NCBI GenBank assembly: GCA_023055425.1
Contig: JALGPY010000001.1
Location: 69,230,691 to 69,294,690 of the forward strand
Length of the DNA: 64,000 nt
Direction: 5' to 3'
Origin: Linanthus parryae
Taxonomy: Eukaryota; Streptophyta; Magnoliopsida; Ericales; Polemoniaceae
Under the pieces are notes generated by a model. The model did not search any database. It saw only the letters and a program-made list of their open reading frames with translations, and had not been told where the DNA came from. The stretch's first letter is position 1, and the number at the start of each line of letters is the position of its first letter. A program made the position numbers and the translations under genes. Shown here piece by piece: positions 10,857 to 19,419 of the stretch.

Positions 10857-11334
10857 TGTTACGACACTCACGATCACTCATGCCTGAGGAATAATGAAAC
10901 GATAAAACACCCAATCTTACGTGGATGCTAACTACGTCCACGGGCAAGAAGAATCATTATTCACCTGAGGATAATTTATTTCAATGCTCACACACTTATT
11001 TCATTCACATAAGGTGATGTTCCATCCTTATTTGCCGCTTCCAGAATGCACTTCGTGCAAAGAGACGATGTATTCGTGCGAAGACTTTGTGCTCTGCATT
11101 CGAAGGGTCGTCCCACTTTGATACTGCATCCTATTATACGAAGGCATTCTTTTCTCTGTCTTCAAGCGAGGACTCTTCGTGCGAAGAGCCCCTTGTATTC
11201 GTGCGAAGAGCCCTGGGGCTTAACATCTTCGTTGCTCCTTTGAGTCTCCTGAAGCTTCAAGGCATATTCCAAATGTTTTCTTTAAATTTAATTTTGATTG
11301 TGTTTCGCATGCTATTCTCACCTATGTTAAACAC
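10857..11334 (-). repeat. 5' LTR of minus-strand copia element
   Basis: The LTR starts at the PBS side with tgttacgacac (the inverted ...gtaaca end). The outer end is placed at the aaca near 11334 as the best tg...ca partner, but no second LTR is available to prove it. The LTR contains four copies of a TTCGTGC(G/A)AAGA palindrome between 11050 and 11212. Confidence 0.6.
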
Positions 11335-12550
11335 TTGATCCAACAACCAATTCATCTAGTGTGCCGTTTTCAACGTGTTAATGGGGTTCCGATCTTCCAG
11401 TCGTGCAGTTTGATGTACTTGTAAGCAAGCAAAGATAACTTAAACTTTGAAGGTGTCAAGGGCTTGCTGCAACAACATCATCGACAATTTTTTTCTATTA
11501 AGAAAATTCAAACATTGTTTTGGATGATGGTTTGTTGATGTTTGATTTATATGTAGATGTATCAGTTATACGCTACTTGTGCTCTATACTTAGTGCAATT
11601 AAATTAAATTTTTAATAGAATTATTGCTAACTTTATACAAATATATATTCATAATAATATATAAATATAATCATTATAATGACGACTAAAGTTGATGTGA
11701 AGATAATGACCAAATAAAGGAGAAGGACAAACTAAGTAGTCGGTAAATATATTAATAATAATAATAATAGAATACGAACAAAATACTACCATTGTTTCTT
11801 TAGAAACAGCATACTTTACTTTTTTTCACTACTAACTGAGCCACTTTGACCTGGTGATTTGATTGACAAGATGATACAAAAAAATTGTCATCTTTGCATG
11901 ATTTTGTAGAGTAAGGTTCACTCTACAACACCATGAAAAAATTCCAAAAAAATGTAACGCTTTGCTATCTGTATCACCGAGTCAAAGTGACCAACTATGG
12001 ATAAAAAAATCAAACCATTACATTTCAGAAGAAACGGAGATACTAGTTGTTTAAAAAACAACAACAAGCAAACAACTGTGGGAAAACTAATTAGGAAACG
12101 ACTAACAAAGTGGGCAGCATAAAGGATCGAGGACAAAACTAGTCGACAAAAGAATTAAACAAGACGAGCAATGTAGTCGTAACACATAACGAAAAGTAAT
12201 AGTCGCCATATATTAAAAGACGACCATAAAACTCATAGTATTAGTACAAAAAGGAGGTGAGTGGATTTTGTCCTCACTTAAATTAACGACTAACTTATTC
12301 CGACTAAGCCAAGACGAGCAAGAACTGTTGTCATTCCATTTTAAGGACAATTATGAACTTTCCAAAGACAATTTGATTGACGTAACAAAGCGAAAATGTT
12401 GTAGTGAACTATCGCACTATGTAGACTTTTAGAGACAGCAAAGCATTTGTGAAACATAAGTTCTGAAAAAAACAATTGAGAAACTCCATCTTTATTGAAG
12501 GAGGCACACATTAAAAGAAAAAATACTGATTTTCTTTAGCAATTTCAACC
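11335..12550. other. Non-genic stretch with possible CACTA remnant
   Basis: No coding sequence is supported. The stretch 11690-12406 contains scattered gacga/tcgtc motifs like the subterminal repeats of some CACTA elements. It ends at 12406 with tgtagtg, the inverse of a CACTACA terminus, and a cactacta sequence lies near 11828. The putative termini do not share a clear target duplication. The call of a decayed CACTA element is weak. Confidence 0.3.
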
Positions 12551-12559
12551 CTCTCATGG

Positions 12560-13110
12560 CAATTGCTCCTCACTGTTTTTAATCCATTCAAAGAACCATT
12601 GAGGCTGCTACTCCAATGCATTATCCATTACCGGCTTCATTGCTTCTTCAATGGTGCGATTATCTTTTTAATCTCCTTCAGCTTCATATTAAATTCCCCC
12701 CCCCCCCCCCCAACAAGATCACGAAGGCTGGCATAACCAAATTCTGTTGAGATTGAATACCACCCAAGCACTGTTACAGGATCTCTGTCATCTTTTCTCT
12801 TTGTTTTTCTTCTAAAGCTTGTGATTCACTTTTCTTATCACATCCCTTGTGACTTTTTCTTGATCCATCCTTCTCCATTTTGCTGCGATGGTGCTCCATG
12901 CTAGAGAATTTTGCTGACTATGCTGCGATGGTGCTCCTACAGATTCCGCGCAAAAGGTGCCACGCTCTTGGGCTGTCTTGATAATTCCCTTCTTCCTTAT
13001 CTTTAGAACACCTTCCTCGCAGCATAGTCAGCAATGAACATGTGTTTCAAGCTTGAACTTCAATCTTTCCATCAGTTCCGACAGAGAAGGAAAAATAACT
13101 TGGTCAAGGC
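12560..13110 (-). pseudogene. M-gamma type I MADS-box pseudogene, minus copy
   Basis: Read on the minus strand from about 13090, the sequence encodes a decayed MADS domain (LKFKLE, then ARKVFF after a frame change, then RKKGIIKTAQE). It continues with a gene body ending in REKMTEIL, QCLGG and QNLVMPAFVILLG. These match the order of plant type I M-gamma MADS genes (AGL80/PHERES-like): MADS domain, then KQRKEN..EKEMTE and QCL..., then a DLG motif. A poly-C tract (12697-12713) and several stops interrupt it. It is arranged head to head with the plus copy at 13363. It is a relic of a host transcription-factor family that acts in the female gametophyte and endosperm. Confidence 0.75.
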
Positions 13111-13129
13111 TTGCGATGATGATGTATTG

Positions 13130-13320
13130 GCTTGTGGTCATACCGAGTGACAATTTAAAGCAACTATTTTTCGTAAAAAGAGACATTTTGTTTTAAAATA
13201 ATAATGTTTTCCCCATTATAAATTGGGGAATACAATTGATTTTATTAAATGATGAGTCTCTTTTTATGAATAAAAATTGCTATAAACTTGCACCAGCTGT
13301 AACGACAAGCCAATACGTCT
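13130..13320. repeat. Centre of the MADS inverted duplication
   Basis: The upstream regions of the two head-to-head MADS copies are inverted repeats of each other. Shared landmarks are gacaagccaatac / gtattggcttgt and the gtctctttttat / acgaaaaagagac type arms. The loop is about 13190-13250. The duplication therefore includes 5' flanking DNA as well as coding sequence. Confidence 0.7.
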
Positions 13321-13362
13321 CTAGATGTGTCCTGGTTACTTTTCCTTCTCTGCTGGAAGACA

Positions 13363-13930
13363 TGATTAGATCGAAGTTGAAACTAAAGTACATTCCTGAC
13401 AATGGTGCGAGGAAAGTAAGCTTCAAGAAAAGGATGAATGGAATTGTCAAGAAGGCCTAAGAGCCAAGCACCATGTATGATGTCGAATTAGGGGTGAATA
13501 TTAGCAGCCCCTATGAGTCTCAGCCAAATCTTTGGGCTAACACTTTGGGGGTCTAAAAGGTACTTGCTGAATTGAGGAAGATGACACCGATACAGCAAAA
13601 TCAGAGAATGATGGACCAAGAAAGCTTCCTTCGGGACATGATAAGAAAAGTATATGTGACGCTTTGAAAGCAACAAAAAGAGAACAACGAGACGGAGATG
13701 ACAACAAATCATCTACTAGTGCTTAGTTGATACTTAATGTCCACATAATTTTTTCATGACAGGTCTGCATGATCTTGGTGGAAAACTTATATGAAGCTGT
13801 AGGAGATCAACGAGCAAATTGCATCATTGAAAATGTCTCAGCTTTCATTGCCTTCTCAATCTGCCCAACTCCACCCGACGCTTTGGTTAGTACTAGTAGT
13901 ACTCTTAAAGAATAGTACTAAATCTCTTTC
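13363..13930 (+). pseudogene. M-gamma type I MADS-box pseudogene, plus copy
   Basis: From the atg at 13363 the frame gives MIRSKLKLKYIPDNGARKVS then FKKRMNGIVKKA and a stop at 13458-13460. Through stops, the same frame continues with ISSPYESQPNLWA, VLAELRKMTPIQQNQRMMDQ, ESFLRDMIRKV and KQQKENNETEMT. This is the M-gamma MADS layout: DNA-binding MADS domain, SPYDSEP..W-like motif, VL..FR.MP..EQ.., QESFLRQRI, KEN..KEM. A later DLGGKLI motif near 13775 is separated by a short insertion that could be a retained intron-like segment. At least three stops make it non-coding. Its 3' half also pairs with 13976-14205. Confidence 0.85.
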
Positions 13931-13975
13931 GTGGGTTTAAATCTTGGGGGACAATTTAAGAGATTTAATACCCTT

Positions 13976-14205
13976 GAAAAAGATTTAGTACTCTTCTTTA
14001 AGAGTACTACTAGTACTAACAACCGCGTCTAGTGGAACTGGTGCAGATTGAGTAGGCAACGAAAGTTGAGACCTTATCAGTGACGCAATTTGCTCCTTAA
14101 TATCCTTCAGCATCATATAAATTCTCCCCAAGATCATGAAGGCATGTAAAGAACAAATTTTGCGGACATTGAGTACCACCTAAGCACTGGTACATGATTT
14201 GTTGT
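13976..14205 (-). pseudogene. 3' fragment of an M-gamma MADS gene, inverted
   Basis: The reverse complement of this segment matches 13695-13932 closely: gatgacaacaaatcatstac, gatcttgg, agcaaattgc and the actagtagtactcttaaaga landmarks are shared. It encodes LKDIKEQIASLIRSQLSLPT on the minus strand, the helical end of an M-gamma MADS protein. It lacks the MADS domain. With the plus copy it forms a hairpin with arms of about 235 bp and a loop of about 45 bases. Confidence 0.8.
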
Positions 14206-14289
14206 CATCTTTCGCTAGCAACCCATGTATAAATCTCGTGTTCTTTCTTTTTTATTCGTATATCGTTCGTGAGGTGGTTCATCATAACA
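14206..14289 (+). repeat. Truncated 5' LTR of the plus-strand copia element
   Basis: This segment aligns with about 18689-18774 of the 3' LTR. The upstream part of the LTR is missing and is replaced by the MADS inverted fragment, so a rearrangement joined the two. Confidence 0.7.
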
Positions 14290-14292
14290 AAC

Positions 14293-14346
14293 TAGTATCA
14301 GAGATCTGAAACAAGAGTTTTGTTAATTCAAACTAGTATCAGAGCC
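14293..14346 (+). promoter_or_regulatory. Two primer-binding-site-like sequences
   Basis: TAGTATCAGAG occurs at 14293-14303 and TAGTATCAGAGCC at 14334-14346, each preceded by aac. Both differ by one base from the initiator tRNA-Met primer site TGGTATCAGAGC. The second may be a 41-bp duplication of the LTR/PBS junction. Confidence 0.7.
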
Positions 14347-14582
14347 AAGCTTGGCCGTGTTTTAAGATCAAGATCAAGGCGGAGCAAAGCTAGGATTTTT
14401 GAATCCGTGAAACTCAAACGAGGTTTCATAATCTAGGTGGAGCATTTTGCTAAGCGCAGCAGCGCCGACCACTATAGGGGCAGCGGCGGTGGCTAGGATT
14501 CTAGTTTGCGGTTTGGGCTTTCTTGTAGTCTTTTTAGTCCTGCTTTGGGAGCAAGCTAGGGTTTCAAGATCCACCGAGAACG

Positions 14583-15300
14583 ATGTCGGAATCGATGTTA
14601 AAGATTTTTAGGTTCACATGACGGAACAACTTTGGCCTGTGGAAGATTAAGATGTATGCCTTATTAAAGTCGCGAGGCATCTGGACGCATTTGGCTACGG
14701 ACAAGGAGGCATTGATGTTTCATCACCGGGGTATAGGATGATAGAGGATAAGGCACACTCGACGATCATTTTGTGCTCATCGGATGATATTATCACGGAG
14801 GTCGCAGATCAGACAACGACGGCGACTTTATGGCTCAAGTTGGAGAGACTCTACATGACGAACACACTCACCATCAAGTTGGTTCTTAATAAATGTTTGT
14901 TCACCCTGCGGATGCTCGAAGGTACGGATCTCAAGGATAACCATGATCAATTGAATACAATTATCTTCGATTTGTGTAACAATGACGAGAAGGTGAATGA
15001 TGAGGATGACACACTCTTGTTAGTCTCGTTACCTCTATCATACGATAACTTCGTGCAGTTCGTTATTGTGAATAAGGATAGCATAACCCTAGAGAAGGTC
15101 AATCGGTGCTCCATGCTAGGAAATTTTTCCATAAGGGTGCAGGTACAGGTACAGAGGACCATGCTTCTAAATTGATGGCGACGGGGGAAGCAAGAAGGGT
15201 AAGAAGAACAAGAAAAAGCACAAGGATGTATGTTCCTTTTGTAAGGAATAGGCGCAATATAAGAGAGATTTCCTAAAACGAGGTCAATAGGGGCAGAATG
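14583..15300 (+). pseudogene. Copia gag pseudogene (plus strand)
   Basis: The region starts at atg 14583 (MSESMLKIFRF, then a stop and frame changes). The frame 14738-15175 gives ATLWLKLERLYMTNTLTIKL and TLRMLEGTDLKDNHDQLNTI, typical of UBN2-type copia gag. A decayed zinc knuckle (CSFCKE-stop, then YKRDF) lies near 15230-15275. The gag would form the virus-like particle. Here it is broken by stops and by loss of zinc-binding residues. Confidence 0.85.
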
Positions 15301-15384
15301 GATCCGCAGCTGTAGTCGAACTAGGTAATTCGTCCGAGGAAGATAACGTTCTACTGTTGGATGTGGTCACGCAATCTCAAGAAG

Positions 15385-16420
15385 CGTGGGTCCTTGATTC
15401 TGGAGCTTCCTATCACGTTTTTTCTAACATGGAGCTATTCTCGACATACAATCAAACAAATGGAGGGTCTGCCTTTATGGAAAATGGAGACGTCTGTAAA
15501 ATGATTTGGAGCGGCTCAGTTATATTGTAGACGTATGGAGGGAAGTTATGCACGTTGGAGCAAGTCAGGAATGAACCACTTATTAAGAAGAATCTAATCT
15601 CCTTGAGTCTACTCGACAGCAAGGGATACCGTTTTAAAGGTAAATTGCGAGATCTACAAGTCTAAAAGGGTTCTAAGGTGATTCTCAAGGGATTCAATGG
15701 TGGGAGTTTTTACATGTTACAAGTTTCAACGATCACAGCTTCTTCCAGAGTTGTCTTATTCGAGATTAAGGAAGCTGACCAAACCAAGCTATCGCATGTG
15801 AGGCTCAGTCATATGAGTGAACGTGGAATGCAGGAACTTCACAAGAAATGCTATCTCACCGGGCACATGCCCAAGAGCCTAGGGTTTTGTGAGCACTGAG
15901 TGTACGGGAAGCTAAATCGTAGCAAATTCCATAAGGGGGTTCATAGAACTGAAGGTACTCTTTGTTACATCAATTGGATTGATGGGGTCCCATCTCGATT
16001 TGAGGCGATTGGCGGGTACATGTATTATTTTAGCATCATAGACGACTACTCATGGATAACTTGGATATTCGTGATGAAGCACAATTCAAGCCTGTAAGGA
16101 GTAGAAGACCTTAGTATAGAATCATGTGGGAAAGAAAATGAAGAGGCTACGCACGGACAACGGCTTGGAGTTTTGTTCATCAAAGTTTAAAGAATCCTGT
16201 AAGGATTAGGAAATTCTCGCCATAAAACTGTTCGACATACACCACGACAGAATGGTGTAGCCGAAAGAATGAATTATACGCTTTTAACGAAATTTAGGTG
16301 TATGCTTTTGAATGCATGTCTTACTACATGTTTGGGGAGAGGCAGTATACATGACATGTTATCTCATAAGTCAGAGGGCACACATTTATAGGATGCAAGA
16401 TTCTTATTGAATTTTGGTTC
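15385..16420 (+). pseudogene. Copia protease and integrase pseudogene
   Basis: Near 15385 the sequence encodes AWVLDSGASYHVFSNMELFS, an intact-looking DSGA aspartic protease motif. The gag-pre-integrase part follows (VRLSHMSERGMQELHKK, 15798 on). The integrase core start reads YFSIIDDYSWITWIFVMK near 16027-16078. Past a frame change it reads RTDNGLEF and then TPRQNGVAERMN-like sequence near 16150-16275. Stops at 15898-15900 and 16096-16098 and several indels break it. The reactions would be polyprotein cleavage and cDNA integration. Confidence 0.82.
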
Positions 16421-16859
16421 GGAAAAGGAGCAGATTACTCGGATCTGGGGTTCTTTTGTTTCATTTCCTATTATCATGTGGATGATGGCAAGCTAGAACC
16501 GAGTTAGAAGAAGGGGGTATTCATGGGATTTGGTACAAGTTTGAGAGGATACAAGATTTGGACATACAAGAAAATTATACTCAGTAGGGGTGTACTTTTT
16601 ATGAGAGTGCAGTGATCAAGTCAAGTTCCATGGAATAGAAGTTGGAGGTGCAGAGAAGAAAATGGAGGCATGTTCGGGTCCTAATGATCATAAGGAGCCC
16701 GAATTACCTACACCGCCTCTGGAAACCGAAGCGAAGAAGGAGTGTATGATGGGGATGCATCGCTACCATATGAACCGATTCATCAGAGCATTGCTGAAGG
16801 AAGGCCGAGGAGATTCATGAAGTCTCCGGAAAGATACATAGATGATGGTATGGTGGGAT

Positions 16860-17700
16860 ATGCATTATAGGTGGTTGAAGAGGTGGAGGATGAGCTGTCC
16901 TCCTACAGGTTTACGATTTCTAGTTCTGAGACAGCACAATGGATTGTCGCGATAGGAGAAGAGATGGAGTCTCTTAGCAAAAACTCGACTTGGGAGATTT
17001 TAAAATTTCCAGCACGAAGGAAGATAGTCACTTTCAAGTGGTTTTTTAGAAAGAACGATAGGAACTACATCTGAAGAGGGCGTCAAGTATAAAGAAATTT
17101 TGGTTGCAAGAGGGTTCAGTCAAACGAGATCTTCTCACCGGTAGTTAGACATACTTCGATCAGGGTGCTACTAGCGTTGGTGGCGCACCATGTAGCTTGA
17201 GCAGCTAGACGTAAGAATAACTTTTCTACATGGAGAGTTGGAAGAGGAGATATACATGAGCCAACCGAAGGGGTTCCAGCCTATTGGAAAAGAAGAACAC
17301 TTGTGCAAGCTAAAAATATCTCTCAACTGATTTAAGTAGAACCCTAGGCAATGGTACAAGAGGTTTGAAATCTTCGTGTTGAAGATTGGTTACAGAATGT
17401 GTGTATCACAAGTTGTTGCGAGGTGAGACACGAATTTACCTAGTTCTCTATGTGGATGATCTCTTTATTGCAACTCAGGATATGAAGGACATACAGGAAT
17501 TGAAGAGGTCTAGCGTGGAATTCGAGATGAAGGATCTTCAAGCCTCTCGAATGATTTTAGGAGTTCAGATTTATAGGGATATGAAGAAGAAGAAGAATAA
17601 GAAGAAGAAGAAGAAGAAGAAGAATATTTTCCTATCACAGAAGGGATACATCAAGAAGGTCTTGGGAGATTCGGTATGTCATCATCTAAAGCAATAGATA
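16860..17700 (+). pseudogene. Copia reverse transcriptase pseudogene
   Basis: At 16871-17074 the frame encodes WIVAIGEEMESLSKNSTWEI and KIVTFKWFFRKN, the start of RVT_2. Around 17420-17480 it gives RIYLVLYVDDLFIATQD, where the YVDD catalytic box is intact. The middle part lies in other frames. A lysine-encoding aag microsatellite (17583-17622) has expanded inside the frame after DLQASRMILGVQIYRD. The gene is broken by indels and stops. Confidence 0.85.
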
Positions 17701-18230
17701 ATCCTATGCCAACGAACAGCAAGTTGGGAATGTACACCATTCAGACCGAGGAGGAGAAGAAATACATTTCTAAGCTTCCATATGCTAGCGCAGTTGGAAG
17801 CCTCATGTATGCTATGGTCTGCACTCGGCCGGTTATGGAATTCGCTGCTAGTATGGTAATTCGTTTTATGGCCCAACTGAGTAAGGATCACTGGCAGGCT
17901 GTGAAGCACATATTCAGGTACCTTCATACAGTGGTATTTGATATGGGGCTAATGAAAACATCTTGGTTTCTCAGTTCTCGGTTCCGATTATGATGGTGAA
18001 ATTGATAGTAGGAGATCAATGATTGGCTATGCGTATACTATGGGAGGTTCTATTGTAAGTTGGAAGGCTAACCTACAGTCGACCATGACCCTGTCGACCA
18101 CGGAGGCGGAGTATATGGCTCTAATAGAAGCAGCAAAGGAGGCAATATGGCTTAAAGGTATGGTCAATGATCTATGCCTACTACAAGATCAAGCGATAGT
18201 CACTGTGATAGCTTGAGTGCGATTTGCTTG
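17676..18230 (+). pseudogene. Copia RNase H pseudogene
   Basis: The frame encodes YASAVGSLMYAMVCTRPVME, HWQAVKHIFRYLH and, after a frame change, SIVSWKANLQSTMTLSTTEA with EYMAL. This is the conserved end of the Ty1/copia RT and RNase H. A stop occurs at 18214-18216. The sequence that follows to about 18300 is a decayed polyprotein C-terminus. Confidence 0.85.
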
Positions 18231-18544
18231 ACTAAGTACCAGGTTCATCATGAAATGACCAAGAATATCGATGCCAAGTATCATTTTTAGAGAAACGGTG
18301 GCAGGATCAAGGTAACGAAGGTGGGGACAGCTGAGGCCCTTAGGCTCATGTCGGAACCGGTGGGGTTCCAGTGAATCTCTGTGATGGGAGACAATGGGTG
18401 CGAAGAAGACATAGCTTTATTTACTAGAAGAGGAGAAACTGCTGTTGATGAGAGAATCCAAGGCAAGGTAGAGATTTTTTCAGTCGGTGCCTTGAAGGAA
18501 AAGTCAAACAAGTGGCTAGGTTAGGAATCAAAAAGGGCGACATT

Positions 18545-18774
18545 CTTTGGGCTTGGGCCTCTTCATCACTTCCTTGGGGTTTTCCTAACACTATATATAG
18601 AACCTAGTAGTCACAATATGGGGTGTGGATGCGAATCATTGTAGTTGTTCCTCTTAGTGAAATAAAGGGTGCTTTTCCACGGTGTACGTAGTTAGCGAAT
18701 CTTTCGCTAGCGACCACGTAAAATCCCGTATTTTTTGTATTCATATATTGTTCGTGGAGTCGTTCATCATAACA
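18545..18774 (+). repeat. 3' LTR of the plus-strand copia element (start approximate)
   Basis: The LTR ends at 18774 in cataaca, matching the 5' LTR end. The start is placed after the purine-rich aaaaagggcg near 18531-18540, a likely polypurine tract. A TATA-like ctatatatagaacc occurs near 18591. The truncated 5' LTR prevents an exact start. Confidence 0.65.
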
Positions 18775-19419
18775 AACAGACTGTGGAATTACCAGAAACT
18801 AAAGTGACATTTCTGAAATTATGATTTCAATAATTGACTTACCTGAGCGACTAATCTACACTTCAGCGAAACATGACCATACACGATTTTGGCTGAAAGA
18901 TCGAGACATGAATCATGTCTGTTTCAATTTCAAGGGATTTATAATGGGTTCTGTCCAAGAAGAGATGATGTGGTGTCCAGAGCTAGTATTTAGGATGGAT
19001 TCTTGCTAGTTTTCATGGTAAACCAATGTTGCCCGAAATCTGGTTTAGGTGGCTCGAATCTGAGTTTTGATGAACGAAATCTGGGTTGGGGTGATAGTAA
19101 TGGTGGTGGTTGTGGAGCTGAATGTGATTTGTTCTTAGTTATGAATGAGTGAGCATATTTGCCCTTAATCAAAAGGACATGGCGGTCAAAATAACGGTTT
19201 ACTCCGTTAAATATGTGATGGAATATTTTTACCAGTCTGAAATTGACGCTTTAATTGCAAATGAGGGTTGCAATCAGCGAGTTTTAGAATTGGGGGTTGC
19301 AATTTGAGATTTGCGACATACTGGAGGTATGCATTAAGTAATTACTCTTGTTTTTTTGACTTTCTGTACAATTGTTAATGGCCAAAAAAAGTCAATTTTA
19401 CTCCTACAAGATGCATTAG
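18775..19419. other. Non-genic stretch
   Basis: The open frame 18821-19009 (MISIIDLPERLIYTSAKHDH...) has no family I recognise. Around 19240-19330 there is a low-complexity, G-rich phrase repeated twice (gggttgcaat). I do not call a gene here. Confidence 0.35.

Larger units (their letters stand above)
12560..14205. repeat. Alternating three-part inverted duplication of a MADS gene
   Basis: The locus is arranged minus copy, plus copy, minus 3' fragment. The plus copy can pair on its 5' side with the minus copy (loop about 13190-13250) and on its 3' side with the fragment (loop about 13932-13976). A transcript through either centre would fold into a long imperfect hairpin. This arrangement is seen directly. 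Any small-RNA role is inference. Confidence 0.7.
14206..18774 (+). mobile_element. Degenerate Ty1/copia element, plus strand
   Basis: The element runs from a truncated 5' LTR (about 14206-14289) through two PBS-like sites, gag, protease, integrase, RT and RNase H to a 3' LTR ending at 18774. The LTR ends match: both end ttcatcataaca and share ctttcgctagc, tattcgtat and cgttcgtg. Its gag resembles the minus-strand element at 9990-10840. Dozens of stops and frame changes show it is old. Confidence 0.85.

Noticed and set aside
11828..12406. A confident CACTA element.
   Set aside because: Only one end is convincing and no 3-bp target duplication is seen, so it is only listed as possible.
17583..17622. 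A lysine-rich region as a possible nuclear localisation signal.
   Set aside because: It is an aag microsatellite expansion in a dead RT gene.
18821..19009. A small gene of 62 codons.
   Set aside because: No homology is recognised, there is no promoter or splice context, and the frame length is expected by chance.
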